This document shows, one piece after another, positions 15,137 through 23,306 of a DNA stretch of 23,462 nucleotides. A program made the translations under genes and the position numbers. The notes under the pieces were generated by a model, which saw only the letters and a program-made list of their open reading frames with translations, was not told the origin of the DNA and did not search any database. This stretch comes from JBFMFH01 sp040752275 (GTDB lineage Bacteria; Acidobacteriota; Vicinamibacteria; Vicinamibacterales; JAKQTR01), in NCBI GenBank assembly GCA_040752275.1, contig JBFMFH010000098.1, forward strand, positions 1 to 23,462, given 5' to 3'. Positions within the stretch are counted from its first letter, which is position 1. Each line of letters begins with the position of its first letter.

Positions 15137-15451
15137 ATTGCTTCTCCCTCTTCTCGTCGGAGGAACCTGGCGGCATCGGGACGGCATGCGGTGAACCGGA
15201 TGCCGGTCGTATCCGTCGCGCTGTTCTGGCGCCCGATGGTCAGAGTATACCCGGGCGCGGCCGGCGGGAACGGACAGACTCAGACTCTGTCCCCCACTCC
15301 AGGCGACGTCACGCGTTTCCTGTGTTCTCTCTCGGGCTGGTCCCCTGTGCGCGGCCCCAACCAGCGCCGAAAGTGGCCAGGGCCCTCTGCGTCTCTTCGC
15401 CAAAGGCGGCGACCTCCTCCGCCGTCAACGCCACCTCGATGAGCTTCTTCT
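15137..15451. other. Spacer between the DUF1579 gene and the ATPase stub
   Basis: About 315 bases with no confident gene. A minus-strand frame from a GTG at 15467 to a stop at 15309 (about 52 codons, with KKKLIEVALTAEEVAAF) crosses it and overlaps the end of the ATPase stub. It has no ribosome binding site and no recognised relatives, and could be another remnant. The promoter of the DUF1579/DUF1697 pair should lie near 15150-15240, but none was convincing. Confidence 0.35.
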
Positions 15452-15640
15452 TCAGAGTACTCTCCACCAGGGCGCCGCCACGACGTCCGGCGTCAGCCAT
15501 TCGAGCGTGTTGCCGGTGTGCAGCAGAAGACCGGCGCGGGCCTGCCTCCCGTACTCAACCATGAAGCTGCGAAGATTGGCTGCGTCCCCTAGCCGCACCC
15601 GTGTGACGGTCTTGATCTCAACAGGCAGGAGCTCAAGGGA
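15452..15640 (-). pseudogene. C-terminal stub of a COG1373/DUF4143-type ATPase
   Basis: On the minus strand, in a frame different from the upstream gene, about 60 codons read LPVEIKTVTRVRLGD, then LRSFMVEYG, GLLLHTGNTLEWLTPDV and a final APWWRVL before TGA at 15452. This is the usual end of AAA ATPases with a DUF4143 C-terminal region: the VEIK/VEVK nuclease-like strand and the final PWW. The frame has a stop (TAG) just upstream and no start codon or N-terminal AAA domain. Its 5' end coincides with the end of the DUF4276 gene, so the rest was probably lost when the cassette arrived or rearranged. Confidence 0.6.
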
Positions 15641-16250
15641 CTACTGTTCCACCGCTCACCGAGAGGATGGTATTCACCAGTGCCTTGAGCTCCGGACACA
15701 GGGCCACGGCTACGGCCAGGTCGTTCTCCCTGAGAATCCTGCTCGCATCACGAGGTTTCACGTAGGCCCTTCTCTGCGAACCTGTCCTGAAGAGCTCTGC
15801 TATTCGGCGAGCGGGAGGGTTATTGTGGTTCACGGCCTCGGGGGCGACTCCGGGAGCCGTGCTGTTGTGTCCGGCGAGTCTCTGGATGGTAGGCCAATAG
15901 GGAAGCAGCCACGCTTCGAAGTCGTGCAGGGCCACGTGCGGATGGAACCGGTCATCAAGACCGACCCATTCCCGCATCCTCGCTTTGGCGTCGGCTGCGG
16001 TGGGGAAATCCAGAGGGCGGGAGCCCGTGTAGACGTCTGTCAGCGCAATGACATGATGCGCCGGCGCCCGTGCGTCGTTCAACAAGCGCTCCACGTCGCG
16101 CCGAAGCTTGGGACCGGTCGGGATTCGGCCGTCATATGGAACTGGATCAAGTCTCGGCATCCTACCGGCGAGGTGGGCTTGCAGATATAGGCGCAGATGA
16201 GGAAGGAAGGCTCTCTCAGTCTGTCCCTCTACCAGAATCGCGATCTTCAT
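15633..16250 (-). CDS. DUF4276 family protein, TOPRIM-like, partner of AAA ATPase
   Basis: A 205-residue protein matching DUF4276: N-terminal IAILVEGQTE (Glu8, Glu12), ALTDVYTG (Asp72), and HPHVALHDFEAWLL (about 103-116). The VEGxxE strand and the later Asp after a hydrophobic strand resemble the acidic metal site of TOPRIM nucleases, so a nuclease or effector role is inferred. Its ATG overlaps the ATPase stop (ATGA), which makes it the second gene of a tightly coupled pair. Similar ATPase plus TOPRIM-like pairs include known antiphage systems (for example PARIS, with a DUF4435 partner), but this family's function is not established to my knowledge. Confidence 0.82.
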   Translation of the reverse strand: MKIAILVEGQTERAFLPHLRLYLQAHLAGRMPRLDPVPYDGRIPTGPKLRRDVERLLNDARAPAHHVIALTDVYTGSRPLDFPTAADAKARMREWVGLDDRFHPHVALHDFEAWLLPYWPTIQRLAGHNSTAPGVAPEAVNHNNPPARRIAELFRTGSQRRAYVKPRDASRILRENDLAVAVALCPELKALVNTILSVSGGTVVP

Positions 16251-17398
16251 GATCGGCCCCCGATCCTACCCAGGCGCCAGACCTCATCAAGGCTGTACTC
16301 TTCAAGCCAAGCATCGAGATCGATGGCATCGGCCCACGTTGCCGTCGCGAATCCGTCGTCACCGACGTCGAGCACGACGACCTCCTCCGGGTGAAGGAAC
16401 CGGATGAGACGATCCGAGTGGGTTGCCACCACGAGCTGAGTGCGTTGTGAAGCCTCGCGCATAAGCCCGGCCAACACGGAAAGCAGTTCGGGGTGAAGGC
16501 TGACCTCCGGTTCGTCGATCATCGTAATCGTGGAAAGACCCGGACTCTGGAGCAGGGAGACGAGCCACAGAAAGCGCAAGGTTCCCTCTGACAGTTCGTG
16601 TACGTAGAACGGCTTCGCAAATCCACGCTCCTGCCACGTCATCGTCAGCAAGCCTGCCGCCACAGGGGGGAAACTGAGGTTCTCAAACCCCCCGAAGACG
16701 GCCCTCAGGACATCGACAATCGCCTCGAAGCGAGCCGGATCGCCCTCGCGCAGGTAGTACAGGTAGGGGACCAACTCGCCGCCGTCGGCGCCGGGCAAGG
16801 AGGCGGGCTTCATCTGCTGGGGCAGCTTAATTGGGGCGCGGGGCCCAACGTCGAGCACGTGATAGAGGCTGGCTGACCCCAGAATCCGACGTAGCTCCTC
16901 CGGTTCACGAAACATCCTGGGGACCTGCGCCAGCGACGATTCCAGGGGACTGTGCTCCCAATCGGGCCGGACAAGGCCGCCTCGACCCTCGGTTCTGTAG
17001 TACCGAATCTGCCCGTCGTGGGAGTCGATGTGCTTGAAGGGAACCGGGATGCCGCGATTCTGCGAGAGCACCTCTCGCGGAATCGAATACCCCGTTCCCT
17101 TCGGTGCCAGCGAGATCTGGTATTCAAGTGGCTCGTACCCCGGCACCTCCATGTCCACCAAGAACGAGACTTCCCCCGTGCCGACACCCCTGGTGGCGAC
17201 GCTGGTTAGGCCGCCAAGCTCCGAGAGTTTGCCGCCTAGGTTGCCAGCGGCCGATGCGGACAGCAGGGCAAACGCGTCGAGCAACGAAGTCTTGCCGGCA
17301 CCGTTGGCACCGATCAGCACCATGAACGGACGGACCGTGAGATCCAAGGCATGGAGCCTCCGGAAACCGCCAATCCTCAGCCGGCTGATCTTGTTCAT
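16247..17398 (-). CDS. OLD-like AAA family ATPase (AAA_21/AAA_15 type)
   Basis: A 383-residue SMC/ABC-type ATPase. Walker A is GANGAGKTS (30-38), the signature-like LSEGT is at 269-273, Walker B ITMIDEPEVSLHP at 291-303 (Asp295-Glu296), and the switch histidine lies in ATHSD (His327). The N-terminal ISRLRIGGFRRLHALDL is typical of RecF/OLD-like ATPases. No TOPRIM domain is fused; the next gene probably supplies it. The ATG at 17398 has GGAGG 7 nt upstream; an in-frame TTG at 17404 gives two more residues. A strong promoter lies 63 nt upstream. The architecture suggests a defence ATPase that senses or licenses its effector partner; no target is known. Confidence 0.88.
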   Translation of the reverse strand: MNKISRLRIGGFRRLHALDLTVRPFMVLIGANGAGKTSLLDAFALLSASAAGNLGGKLSELGGLTSVATRGVGTGEVSFLVDMEVPGYEPLEYQISLAPKGTGYSIPREVLSQNRGIPVPFKHIDSHDGQIRYYRTEGRGGLVRPDWEHSPLESSLAQVPRMFREPEELRRILGSASLYHVLDVGPRAPIKLPQQMKPASLPGADGGELVPYLYYLREGDPARFEAIVDVLRAVFGGFENLSFPPVAAGLLTMTWQERGFAKPFYVHELSEGTLRFLWLVSLLQSPGLSTITMIDEPEVSLHPELLSVLAGLMREASQRTQLVVATHSDRLIRFLHPEEVVVLDVGDDGFATATWADAIDLDAWLEEYSLDEVWRLGRIGGRS

Positions 17399-17460
17399 CT
17401 TCAAGCCTCCGCCCGCGGCGCCCGTTCCTGACCAACGTTCAGTTCTGCGCCTGTCTGGCG

Positions 17461-17489
17461 GTTATGTGGTAGATCGGCTCCATTGTCAA
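17461..17489 (-). promoter_or_regulatory. Near-consensus sigma70 promoter for the ATPase-DUF4276 cassette
   Basis: On the minus strand a perfect -35 box TTGACA (17489-17484) is separated by exactly 17 nt from the -10 box CATAAC (17466-17461, four of six consensus bases). The predicted transcription start is near 17454, leaving a leader of about 55 nt before the ATG at 17398. It is the best -35/-10 pair noticed in the window. Confidence 0.6.
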
Positions 17490-17573
17490 GTCGCGAAGGG
17501 CAAAGCTGGTGTGAGGCCTCGGAGAGGGCCCGAGAAGCTCACCTCCGGCAGAATTTGGGAATCGCACCCGACC

Positions 17574-20138
17574 TCAGGCGAGGCTCCCGAGACCACGGAG
17601 GGCGATGACGAGGTCGCCCCGCTCCCGCGACGCGGCGAGATCGACCGTGAACTCGACGACCCAGTCGTTGTGCATGTCGGGATCGACGAGCATCTGCTGA
17701 ATCTCCCAGGTCTGTCGCTCCGCGTTTGGCGTGATATAGGTATGCCTGAGGTTGCGCGCCTCGGGGTCGAAGCGCAAAGACACGTGCTCGACGCGGTAGG
17801 CCTCCCAGGCTTCCTTCAGCCGGTCGAGTGACCAGAGCAGGCCGTCACCGTCCCGTGGACTGTCGAGCGCGTCCAGGGCGCCGGCGCCGTCACCCAGTGA
17901 CCACGCCCGCAGGAACGAGAAGATGCGGGCGCGGACGGCAGCCGTGAAGCGCTTGGCGTCGCGGGTGACGTCGGCCTCGGCCTCGTCGGCACCAGGTGGC
18001 CGCAGGTCCCTGGTCGCGGCGGCTGCGACTCCGAGAGGCTGGTAGCCGGGATCGCGCATCCGCTCCCACTCGTCCGCCAGGCTCGAATCGACCATCGTCA
18101 GGAGCGTGCGCAGGTACTGCTCCATGTCGATGACCTCGTCTGACTTGGCGTAGTCGGGAACCGTGTTCCGGAGCACCTTGTACACGCTGTTCAGGTGGCG
18201 GAGCAGCAGGCCCTCGGACCGCTGCAGCTCGTAGTCGTAGATGTACTCGGCGAACGACCGGAACTGCTCGAACATCTCCCGCGCGATCGACTTCGGGCGG
18301 ATGTTCTCCTCGCCCACCCACGGGTGCTTGTCGGCGAAGGCGTTGAAGGTGTCGTAGATGAAATCGCGCAGCGGCTTCGGATACTCAAGCTTCTCGAGTT
18401 CTTCCATGCGCTGCTCGTACTCGATGCCGTCGGCCTTCATCTGCGCGACGGCACGGTCCTTGATGCGGTCGAGCTGGCGCCGGAGGATGATCTCGGGATT
18501 CTCCAGGATCGACTCCACCAGGGTCAGCAAATCGAGAGCATAGTCGGGCGAGTCGGGATCGAGCAGCGGAATCGTCTCGAGGAGATACAGCGAGAGCGCC
18601 TGATCCATCGAGAAGTCGTCCTGCAGCTCGACGTTGACCCGCAGCCGGGATCCCTCCTCGGTCCTCGGCACGAACTCGACGATCCGGCGGTCGACCAGCG
18701 CCCTGAAGAGCTGCCAGGCGCGCCGCCGGTGCGCCTTCTTGGCGACGTCGGACTCGTGGCAGTCCCGGATGAGCCGCTGCATGGCCCGGCAGCCATCGCC
18801 CTTCCGGCTGAGCACGTTCAGCAGCATCCCGTGCGACACCTGGAATTGCGACACGAGCTGCTCGGGCTGCGCCGCGATGAGCCGCTTGAACGTATTGAGG
18901 TCCCAGTTCACGAAGTTGTGCTCGGGAGGTTTGCGCCTGACGACCTTCTTGCCGTCGCGCGAAGCCTTCTCGCTGAGCCTGATGTTCTCGATGACGTGCT
19001 CCGGCGCCTGGACAATGACGAAGCCGCGGTCGTCGAATCCCTTGCGCCCGGCGCGTCCGGCAATCTGATGGAAGTCGCGGGCACTCAGAATCGCCGTCTT
19101 GCGCCCGTCGAACTTGCACAGGCGCGTGAACAGAACGGTCCGGATGGGCACGTTGATACCGACACCGAGCGTGTCGGTGCCGCAGATCACCTTCAGGAGT
19201 CCGCGCTGGGCCAGTTGCTCGACGAGCACGCGATACTTGGGCAGCAACCCGGCATGATGCAGGCCGATGCCGTGGCGCAGCCACTTCCGGACGTCCGAAC
19301 CGTAGGGGCTCGTGAACTGATAGTCGGCGATGGCAGACGCAATCGCCGCCTTCTCGTCGCGCGTGCAGATCTTCAGGCTGGTGAAGTCCTGCGCGCTCGA
19401 CGCAGCGTCCGCCTGCGTGAAGTGCACGACGTAGACGGGCACCCTGCCCTCGTCTGCCAGCTTCTCGATGGTGTGCGCCAGGGGAATCTCGGCGTAGGAG
19501 AACTCGAGGGGGACGGGCCGCTCGCTCGACTTGATGCTCTCGGTCGGACACCCGTTGAGTTCGGTGAGCCGCTCTTCGAAGAACCTCGTGTCGCCGAGCG
19601 TGGCCGACATCAGCAGGAACCGCGTGTTCGGCAGCGTCAGCAGCGGCGTCTGCCAGGCCACGCCCCGGTCGCGGTCCGCATACCAATGGAACTCGTCCAT
19701 CACCACATCGTCGACCCACGCGTCGGGGCCTTCGCGAAGGGCGATGTTGCCGAGGATCTCGGCCGTGCAGCAGAGGATCGGCGCGTCGCGGTTCACGCTC
19801 GCGTCGCCGGTCGAGAGCCCGACGTACTCGGGACCGAACTCGCGGCAGAGCGCCATCCACTTCTCGTTGACGAGCGCCTTGATCGGGCAGGTATAGACCG
19901 AGCGCCGGTCGCGCGCCAGCGCGGCGAACAGCGTCGCCGACGCCACCAGCGACTTGCCCGAGCCGGTCGGCGTGTTGAGGATGACGTTCTTGTCCTCGAA
20001 GATCGCGAGGATGGCCGCCTCCTGGGCGGGGTAGAGCGTCAGGCCGAGATTCTCGACGTAGTCGAGAAACCGTTCGAGCAGCGTGTCAGCGGACGGATCG
20101 GCGTGGTCGGGGAGGAACTCGGAAAGTGGTGCCGGCAT
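17574..20138 (-). CDS. Ski2-like DEAD/DEAH-box helicase with DUF3516-type C-terminus
   Basis: An 854-residue superfamily 2 helicase. Motif I is TPTGSGKS (56-63), motif II DEFH (148-151), motif III SAT (178-180), HHAGLLPKYR (about 294-303) as in Ski2/Mtr4 helicases, and motif VI QIAGRAGRKG (358-367). A long helical and alpha/beta C-terminal half follows that fits the DUF3516 region. RNA unwinding is the role of eukaryotic relatives; the bacterial role is unknown and may be RNA processing or repair. The ATG at 20138 was chosen because homology starts with the Q-motif region soon after; the longer frame would translate the GAATCCC repeats. No clear ribosome binding site precedes it. Confidence 0.88.
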   Translation of the reverse strand: MPAPLSEFLPDHADPSADTLLERFLDYVENLGLTLYPAQEAAILAIFEDKNVILNTPTGSGKSLVASATLFAALARDRRSVYTCPIKALVNEKWMALCREFGPEYVGLSTGDASVNRDAPILCCTAEILGNIALREGPDAWVDDVVMDEFHWYADRDRGVAWQTPLLTLPNTRFLLMSATLGDTRFFEERLTELNGCPTESIKSSERPVPLEFSYAEIPLAHTIEKLADEGRVPVYVVHFTQADAASSAQDFTSLKICTRDEKAAIASAIADYQFTSPYGSDVRKWLRHGIGLHHAGLLPKYRVLVEQLAQRGLLKVICGTDTLGVGINVPIRTVLFTRLCKFDGRKTAILSARDFHQIAGRAGRKGFDDRGFVIVQAPEHVIENIRLSEKASRDGKKVVRRKPPEHNFVNWDLNTFKRLIAAQPEQLVSQFQVSHGMLLNVLSRKGDGCRAMQRLIRDCHESDVAKKAHRRRAWQLFRALVDRRIVEFVPRTEEGSRLRVNVELQDDFSMDQALSLYLLETIPLLDPDSPDYALDLLTLVESILENPEIILRRQLDRIKDRAVAQMKADGIEYEQRMEELEKLEYPKPLRDFIYDTFNAFADKHPWVGEENIRPKSIAREMFEQFRSFAEYIYDYELQRSEGLLLRHLNSVYKVLRNTVPDYAKSDEVIDMEQYLRTLLTMVDSSLADEWERMRDPGYQPLGVAAAATRDLRPPGADEAEADVTRDAKRFTAAVRARIFSFLRAWSLGDGAGALDALDSPRDGDGLLWSLDRLKEAWEAYRVEHVSLRFDPEARNLRHTYITPNAERQTWEIQQMLVDPDMHNDWVVEFTVDLAASRERGDLVIALRGLGSLA

Positions 20139-20156
20139 GTCAGGCTGTTGTACTCC

Positions 20157-20180
20157 GAATCCCGTCGAATCCCGAATCCC
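20157..20180. repeat. GAATCCC heptamer repeats between helicase and Asp-box genes
   Basis: Three GAATCCC copies at 20157-20163, 20167-20173 and 20174-20180; the last two are in direct tandem. They lie in the 99-nt divergent spacer, directly upstream of the helicase start. It is the same heptamer as in the isomerase-araB spacer. Confidence 0.75.
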
Positions 20181-20237
20181 GATCGACGTCAGTTCCAATA
20201 TGCGATACTCCGCAGGGTCACGCAGGGAGGCGGACGC

Positions 20238-23200
20238 ATGCCAATCCGGCACATCGTGCTTGCAGCGCTGCTGATCGGCTGCGCAGGCCTGACGGCTCAG
20301 ACGCAGGACGACGGTTCAGCCATCATTCCATCCCTCTATCAGGAGCTCCGCTACCGGCTGATTGGACCCTTCCGTGCCAGCCGCACGGTCGGGGCCACGG
20401 GCATCCCGACGCAGCCGAACGTCTTCTTCATGGGCGTCAACAACGGCGGCGTGTGGAGGACGGACGACTACGGCCGCACCTGGACACCGATCTTCGACGA
20501 CCAGCCGACGGGGTCAATCGGCGACCTCGCCGTCTCGGCGTCGCATCCGGACGTCATCTACGTCGGTAGCGGCGAAGGCCTCCACCGTCCCGACCTTGGC
20601 GTGGGCGATGGCATCTTCAAGTCGACGGACGGCGGCCGCACGTGGGCGCACGTCGGATTGCCGGACGTCCAGCAGGTCGCCCGCCTTGTGATCCACCCCA
20701 CCGATCCGGAGATCGTGTTCGTCGCTGGGATGGGCCATCCGTACGGCCCCAACGAGGAGCGCGGCATCTTCCGCACGACAGACGGCGGGCGCACCTGGAG
20801 CAGAGTGCTCTACATCGACCACAACACCGGAGGCCTGCAGGTCGAATTCGATCCGGTCGAGCCGAAGACGGTCTACGCCTCGATGTGGGAGCACCGCGAA
20901 GGACCGTGGGAGAACAGCAGCTTCACGGGTCCGAACGGCCTGCTGTTCAAGTCGATCGACGGCGGGTCCACCTGGACTCGCCTCGCCGGCGGCCTGCCGG
21001 CGCCTGGCCCGGGCGGCTCGAAGGCCTTCTTCGACGTGTCCCGTTCGAATCCGAAGCGCCTGTACGCCCTGGTCGGCGCAGGCGCGGGCAGCGGCGTCTA
21101 CCGGACAGAGGACGGCGGCGGGACCTGGATGCGCGTGAGCACGGACCGGCGCCTCGGTGTCGAGATCCGCGTGCACCCGACGAACCCCGACGTGGTCTTC
21201 GCCGCTGGCACGGCGGCCTACCGGTCCGATGACGGCGGGCGGACCTGGGTGAGCTTCAAGGGCGCGCCGGGCGGCGACGACCCGCAGCGCTTCTGGATCA
21301 ACCCCCTGCAGCCCGACATCATGCTGCTCACGACCGACCAGGGCGCGACCGTCACCGTGAACGGCGGCCGGACGTGGAGCAGTTGGTACAACCAGCCGAC
21401 CGCTCAGCTCTACCACGTGACGACAGACAACCAGTTTCCCTATTGGGTCTACGGCGGGCAACAGGAGAGCGGCGCCATCGGCATCGCGAGCCGGGGCAAT
21501 GGCGGACAGATCTCCTTCAGGGACTGGATGGGCGTCGGCGCCGACGAGTACGCCTACATCGCGCCAGACCCGCTCAACCCGGACATCGTCTATGGCGGCC
21601 GCGTCCAGCGCTTCAACCGGAAGACCGGCCAGTCGCAGAACGTGGCGCCCGAGTCGCTCCGATCGGGCAGGTACCGGATCCTGCGTACCATGCCGCTGCT
21701 GTTCCACCCGGCCGATCCGACCATGCTGCTCTTCGCAACGAACGTGCTCTGGAAGACCACGACCGGCGGGCACCAATGGGAGATCATCAGCCCCGACCTG
21801 TCACGCGAGCAGCCTGAGGTGCCCGAGAGCGTCGGCGATTACCGGACGCCCGATCTCGCGGCCATGCCCAGGCGGGGCGTCATCTACGCGGTCGGCCCGT
21901 CGCCGCTCGACGTCAACGTCATCTGGGCCGGGACGGACGACGGGCTGGTGCACGTGACCGTTGACGGTGGGAAGACGTGGAGGAACGTGACGCCGCCGGG
22001 GCTCCGCGCCTGGGACAAGGTGTCGCAGATCGCGGCGGGGCACTTCAACGTGAGGACGGCGTACCTGGCCGTCAACGCCATCCGCCGCGACGACATGCGG
22101 CCGCACGTCTACCGCACGCACGACGGCGGCGCGACCTGGACGCGCATCGTCACGGGTCTCCACGAGATGGGGCCGGTCAACGTGGTCCGTGAAGATGCCA
22201 AGCAGCCGAAGCTGCTCTTCGCCGGGACCGAGCGCGAGGTGTACTTCTCGACGGACGACGGTGCGCGGTGGCAGACGCTGCGCCAGAACATGCCGGCGTC
22301 GTCCATCCGCGACCTCGTGATTCACGAGGACGACCTGGTGGTGGGGACGCACGGGCGTTCGATCTGGATCATGGACAACATCCAGCCGCTGCGGGAGCTG
22401 GCGAGGATCGCCGGAGCCGGGCGCGCCCATCTCTTCGGCCTGCCGCCAGCCACGCGCGTCCGCTGGAACATGTTCTCGGACACGCCGCTGCCGCCTGAGG
22501 AGCCGACGGGCGAAAACCCGCCGGACGGCGCGACTATCGACTACTACCTCGCCCGCACGGCCGGCGAAGTGATCATCGAGGTTGCCGACGGGCGTGGCGA
22601 GATCATCCGGCGCTTCTCGAATCGGGACGAGACCGGACGGATCGATACCAGCGTGCTGCCGTATCCGACCTACTGGTTCAGGCCGGAGCAGCGGGTCGCG
22701 ACGTCGCCGGGGCACCACCGGTTCGTGTGGGATCTTCGCTATTCGCCGCCGCGCGGCGCGGCGCGTCAATACCCGATCGCGGCCGTGTTCCGGAACACGC
22801 CGAGCGGGCCGCATGGGCCGTTCGTGGCGCCGGGCCGGTACACGGTCAGGCTCACGGTTGACGGGGAGCGCTTCGCGCGCCCGCTCGACGTGCGACTGGA
22901 CCCGCGAGTCACGCTCGGCGAGGGAGACGTCCGGCTGCAGACGGACCTGTCATTGCGGTGCTATCGCGGCTATCTGCGCGCCCAGGAGTTGCGTGAAGCC
23001 ATCGACGCGGCGCTCGGGGGCGGCTTTGCGAACGCCGCGCGCCAGGACGCGCGGCGCACGCTGCGCGGAGCGGGTGCGCCGGCCGAGCCGGACCTGCTCT
23101 ACGGCAGTATCATCGCCGTGCCGGACGAACGGGAAACCGTCGGAGGCTTGCAGCAGAAGTTCCTGTTCATGCTGAGCCTGCTGCAGGCGGCCGACGCGAG

Positions 23201-23285
23201 GCCGACAACGCAGGCGCGCGAGGCGGTGCCGGCGCTGGAGCGGACGCTCGCGGCGCTGGAGGCCCGCTGGGCGCGGCTGCGGTGA
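20238..23285 (+). CDS. Exported Asp-box (BNR/VPS10-sortilin-like) beta-propeller protein
   Basis: A 1015-residue protein. The N-terminus MPIRHIVLAALLIGCAGLTAQ is a signal peptide; LIGC (Cys15) fits a lipobox, so it may be a lipoprotein, although cleavage after TAQ is also possible. About eleven Asp-box motifs (such as STDGGRTW, TTDGGRTW, SIDGGSTW, EDGGGTW, DDGGRTW, VDGGKTW, HDGGATW) run from about residue 75 to 690 and predict a large or double beta-propeller. The last ~300 residues hold a beta-rich FlgD/Ig-like region (GRYTVRLTVDGERFARPLDVRLDPRV) and a helical end. Such proteins are often annotated as glycosyl hydrolases, but no catalytic residues can be assigned. GGGAGG lies 8 nt before the ATG. 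Confidence 0.9.
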   Translation: MPIRHIVLAALLIGCAGLTAQTQDDGSAIIPSLYQELRYRLIGPFRASRTVGATGIPTQPNVFFMGVNNGGVWRTDDYGRTWTPIFDDQPTGSIGDLAVSASHPDVIYVGSGEGLHRPDLGVGDGIFKSTDGGRTWAHVGLPDVQQVARLVIHPTDPEIVFVAGMGHPYGPNEERGIFRTTDGGRTWSRVLYIDHNTGGLQVEFDPVEPKTVYASMWEHREGPWENSSFTGPNGLLFKSIDGGSTWTRLAGGLPAPGPGGSKAFFDVSRSNPKRLYALVGAGAGSGVYRTEDGGGTWMRVSTDRRLGVEIRVHPTNPDVVFAAGTAAYRSDDGGRTWVSFKGAPGGDDPQRFWINPLQPDIMLLTTDQGATVTVNGGRTWSSWYNQPTAQLYHVTTDNQFPYWVYGGQQESGAIGIASRGNGGQISFRDWMGVGADEYAYIAPDPLNPDIVYGGRVQRFNRKTGQSQNVAPESLRSGRYRILRTMPLLFHPADPTMLLFATNVLWKTTTGGHQWEIISPDLSREQPEVPESVGDYRTPDLAAMPRRGVIYAVGPSPLDVNVIWAGTDDGLVHVTVDGGKTWRNVTPPGLRAWDKVSQIAAGHFNVRTAYLAVNAIRRDDMRPHVYRTHDGGATWTRIVTGLHEMGPVNVVREDAKQPKLLFAGTEREVYFSTDDGARWQTLRQNMPASSIRDLVIHEDDLVVGTHGRSIWIMDNIQPLRELARIAGAGRAHLFGLPPATRVRWNMFSDTPLPPEEPTGENPPDGATIDYYLARTAGEVIIEVADGRGEIIRRFSNRDETGRIDTSVLPYPTYWFRPEQRVATSPGHHRFVWDLRYSPPRGAARQYPIAAVFRNTPSGPHGPFVAPGRYTVRLTVDGERFARPLDVRLDPRVTLGEGDVRLQTDLSLRCYRGYLRAQELREAIDAALGGGFANAARQDARRTLRGAGAPAEPDLLYGSIIAVPDERETVGGLQQKFLFMLSLLQAADARPTTQAREAVPALERTLAALEARWARLR

Positions 23286-23306
23286 TGTAAGATGCGCTGG
23301 CCTAGT

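Noticed and set aside
15137..15403. N-terminal extension of the DUF1579 protein
   Set aside because: The family start and a strong ribosome binding site are at 15136; the upstream part is Arg-rich and unlike any domain.
18195..20237. Open plus-strand frame of about 680 codons opposite the helicase, in frame with the Asp-box gene
   Set aside because: It is the antisense shadow of a high-GC helicase gene with all motifs intact. The signal peptide and ribosome binding site place the true start at 20238.
20139..20252. N-terminal extension of the helicase (38 residues)
   Set aside because: It would translate the GAATCCC repeats and the spacer; the helicase domain begins after 20138.
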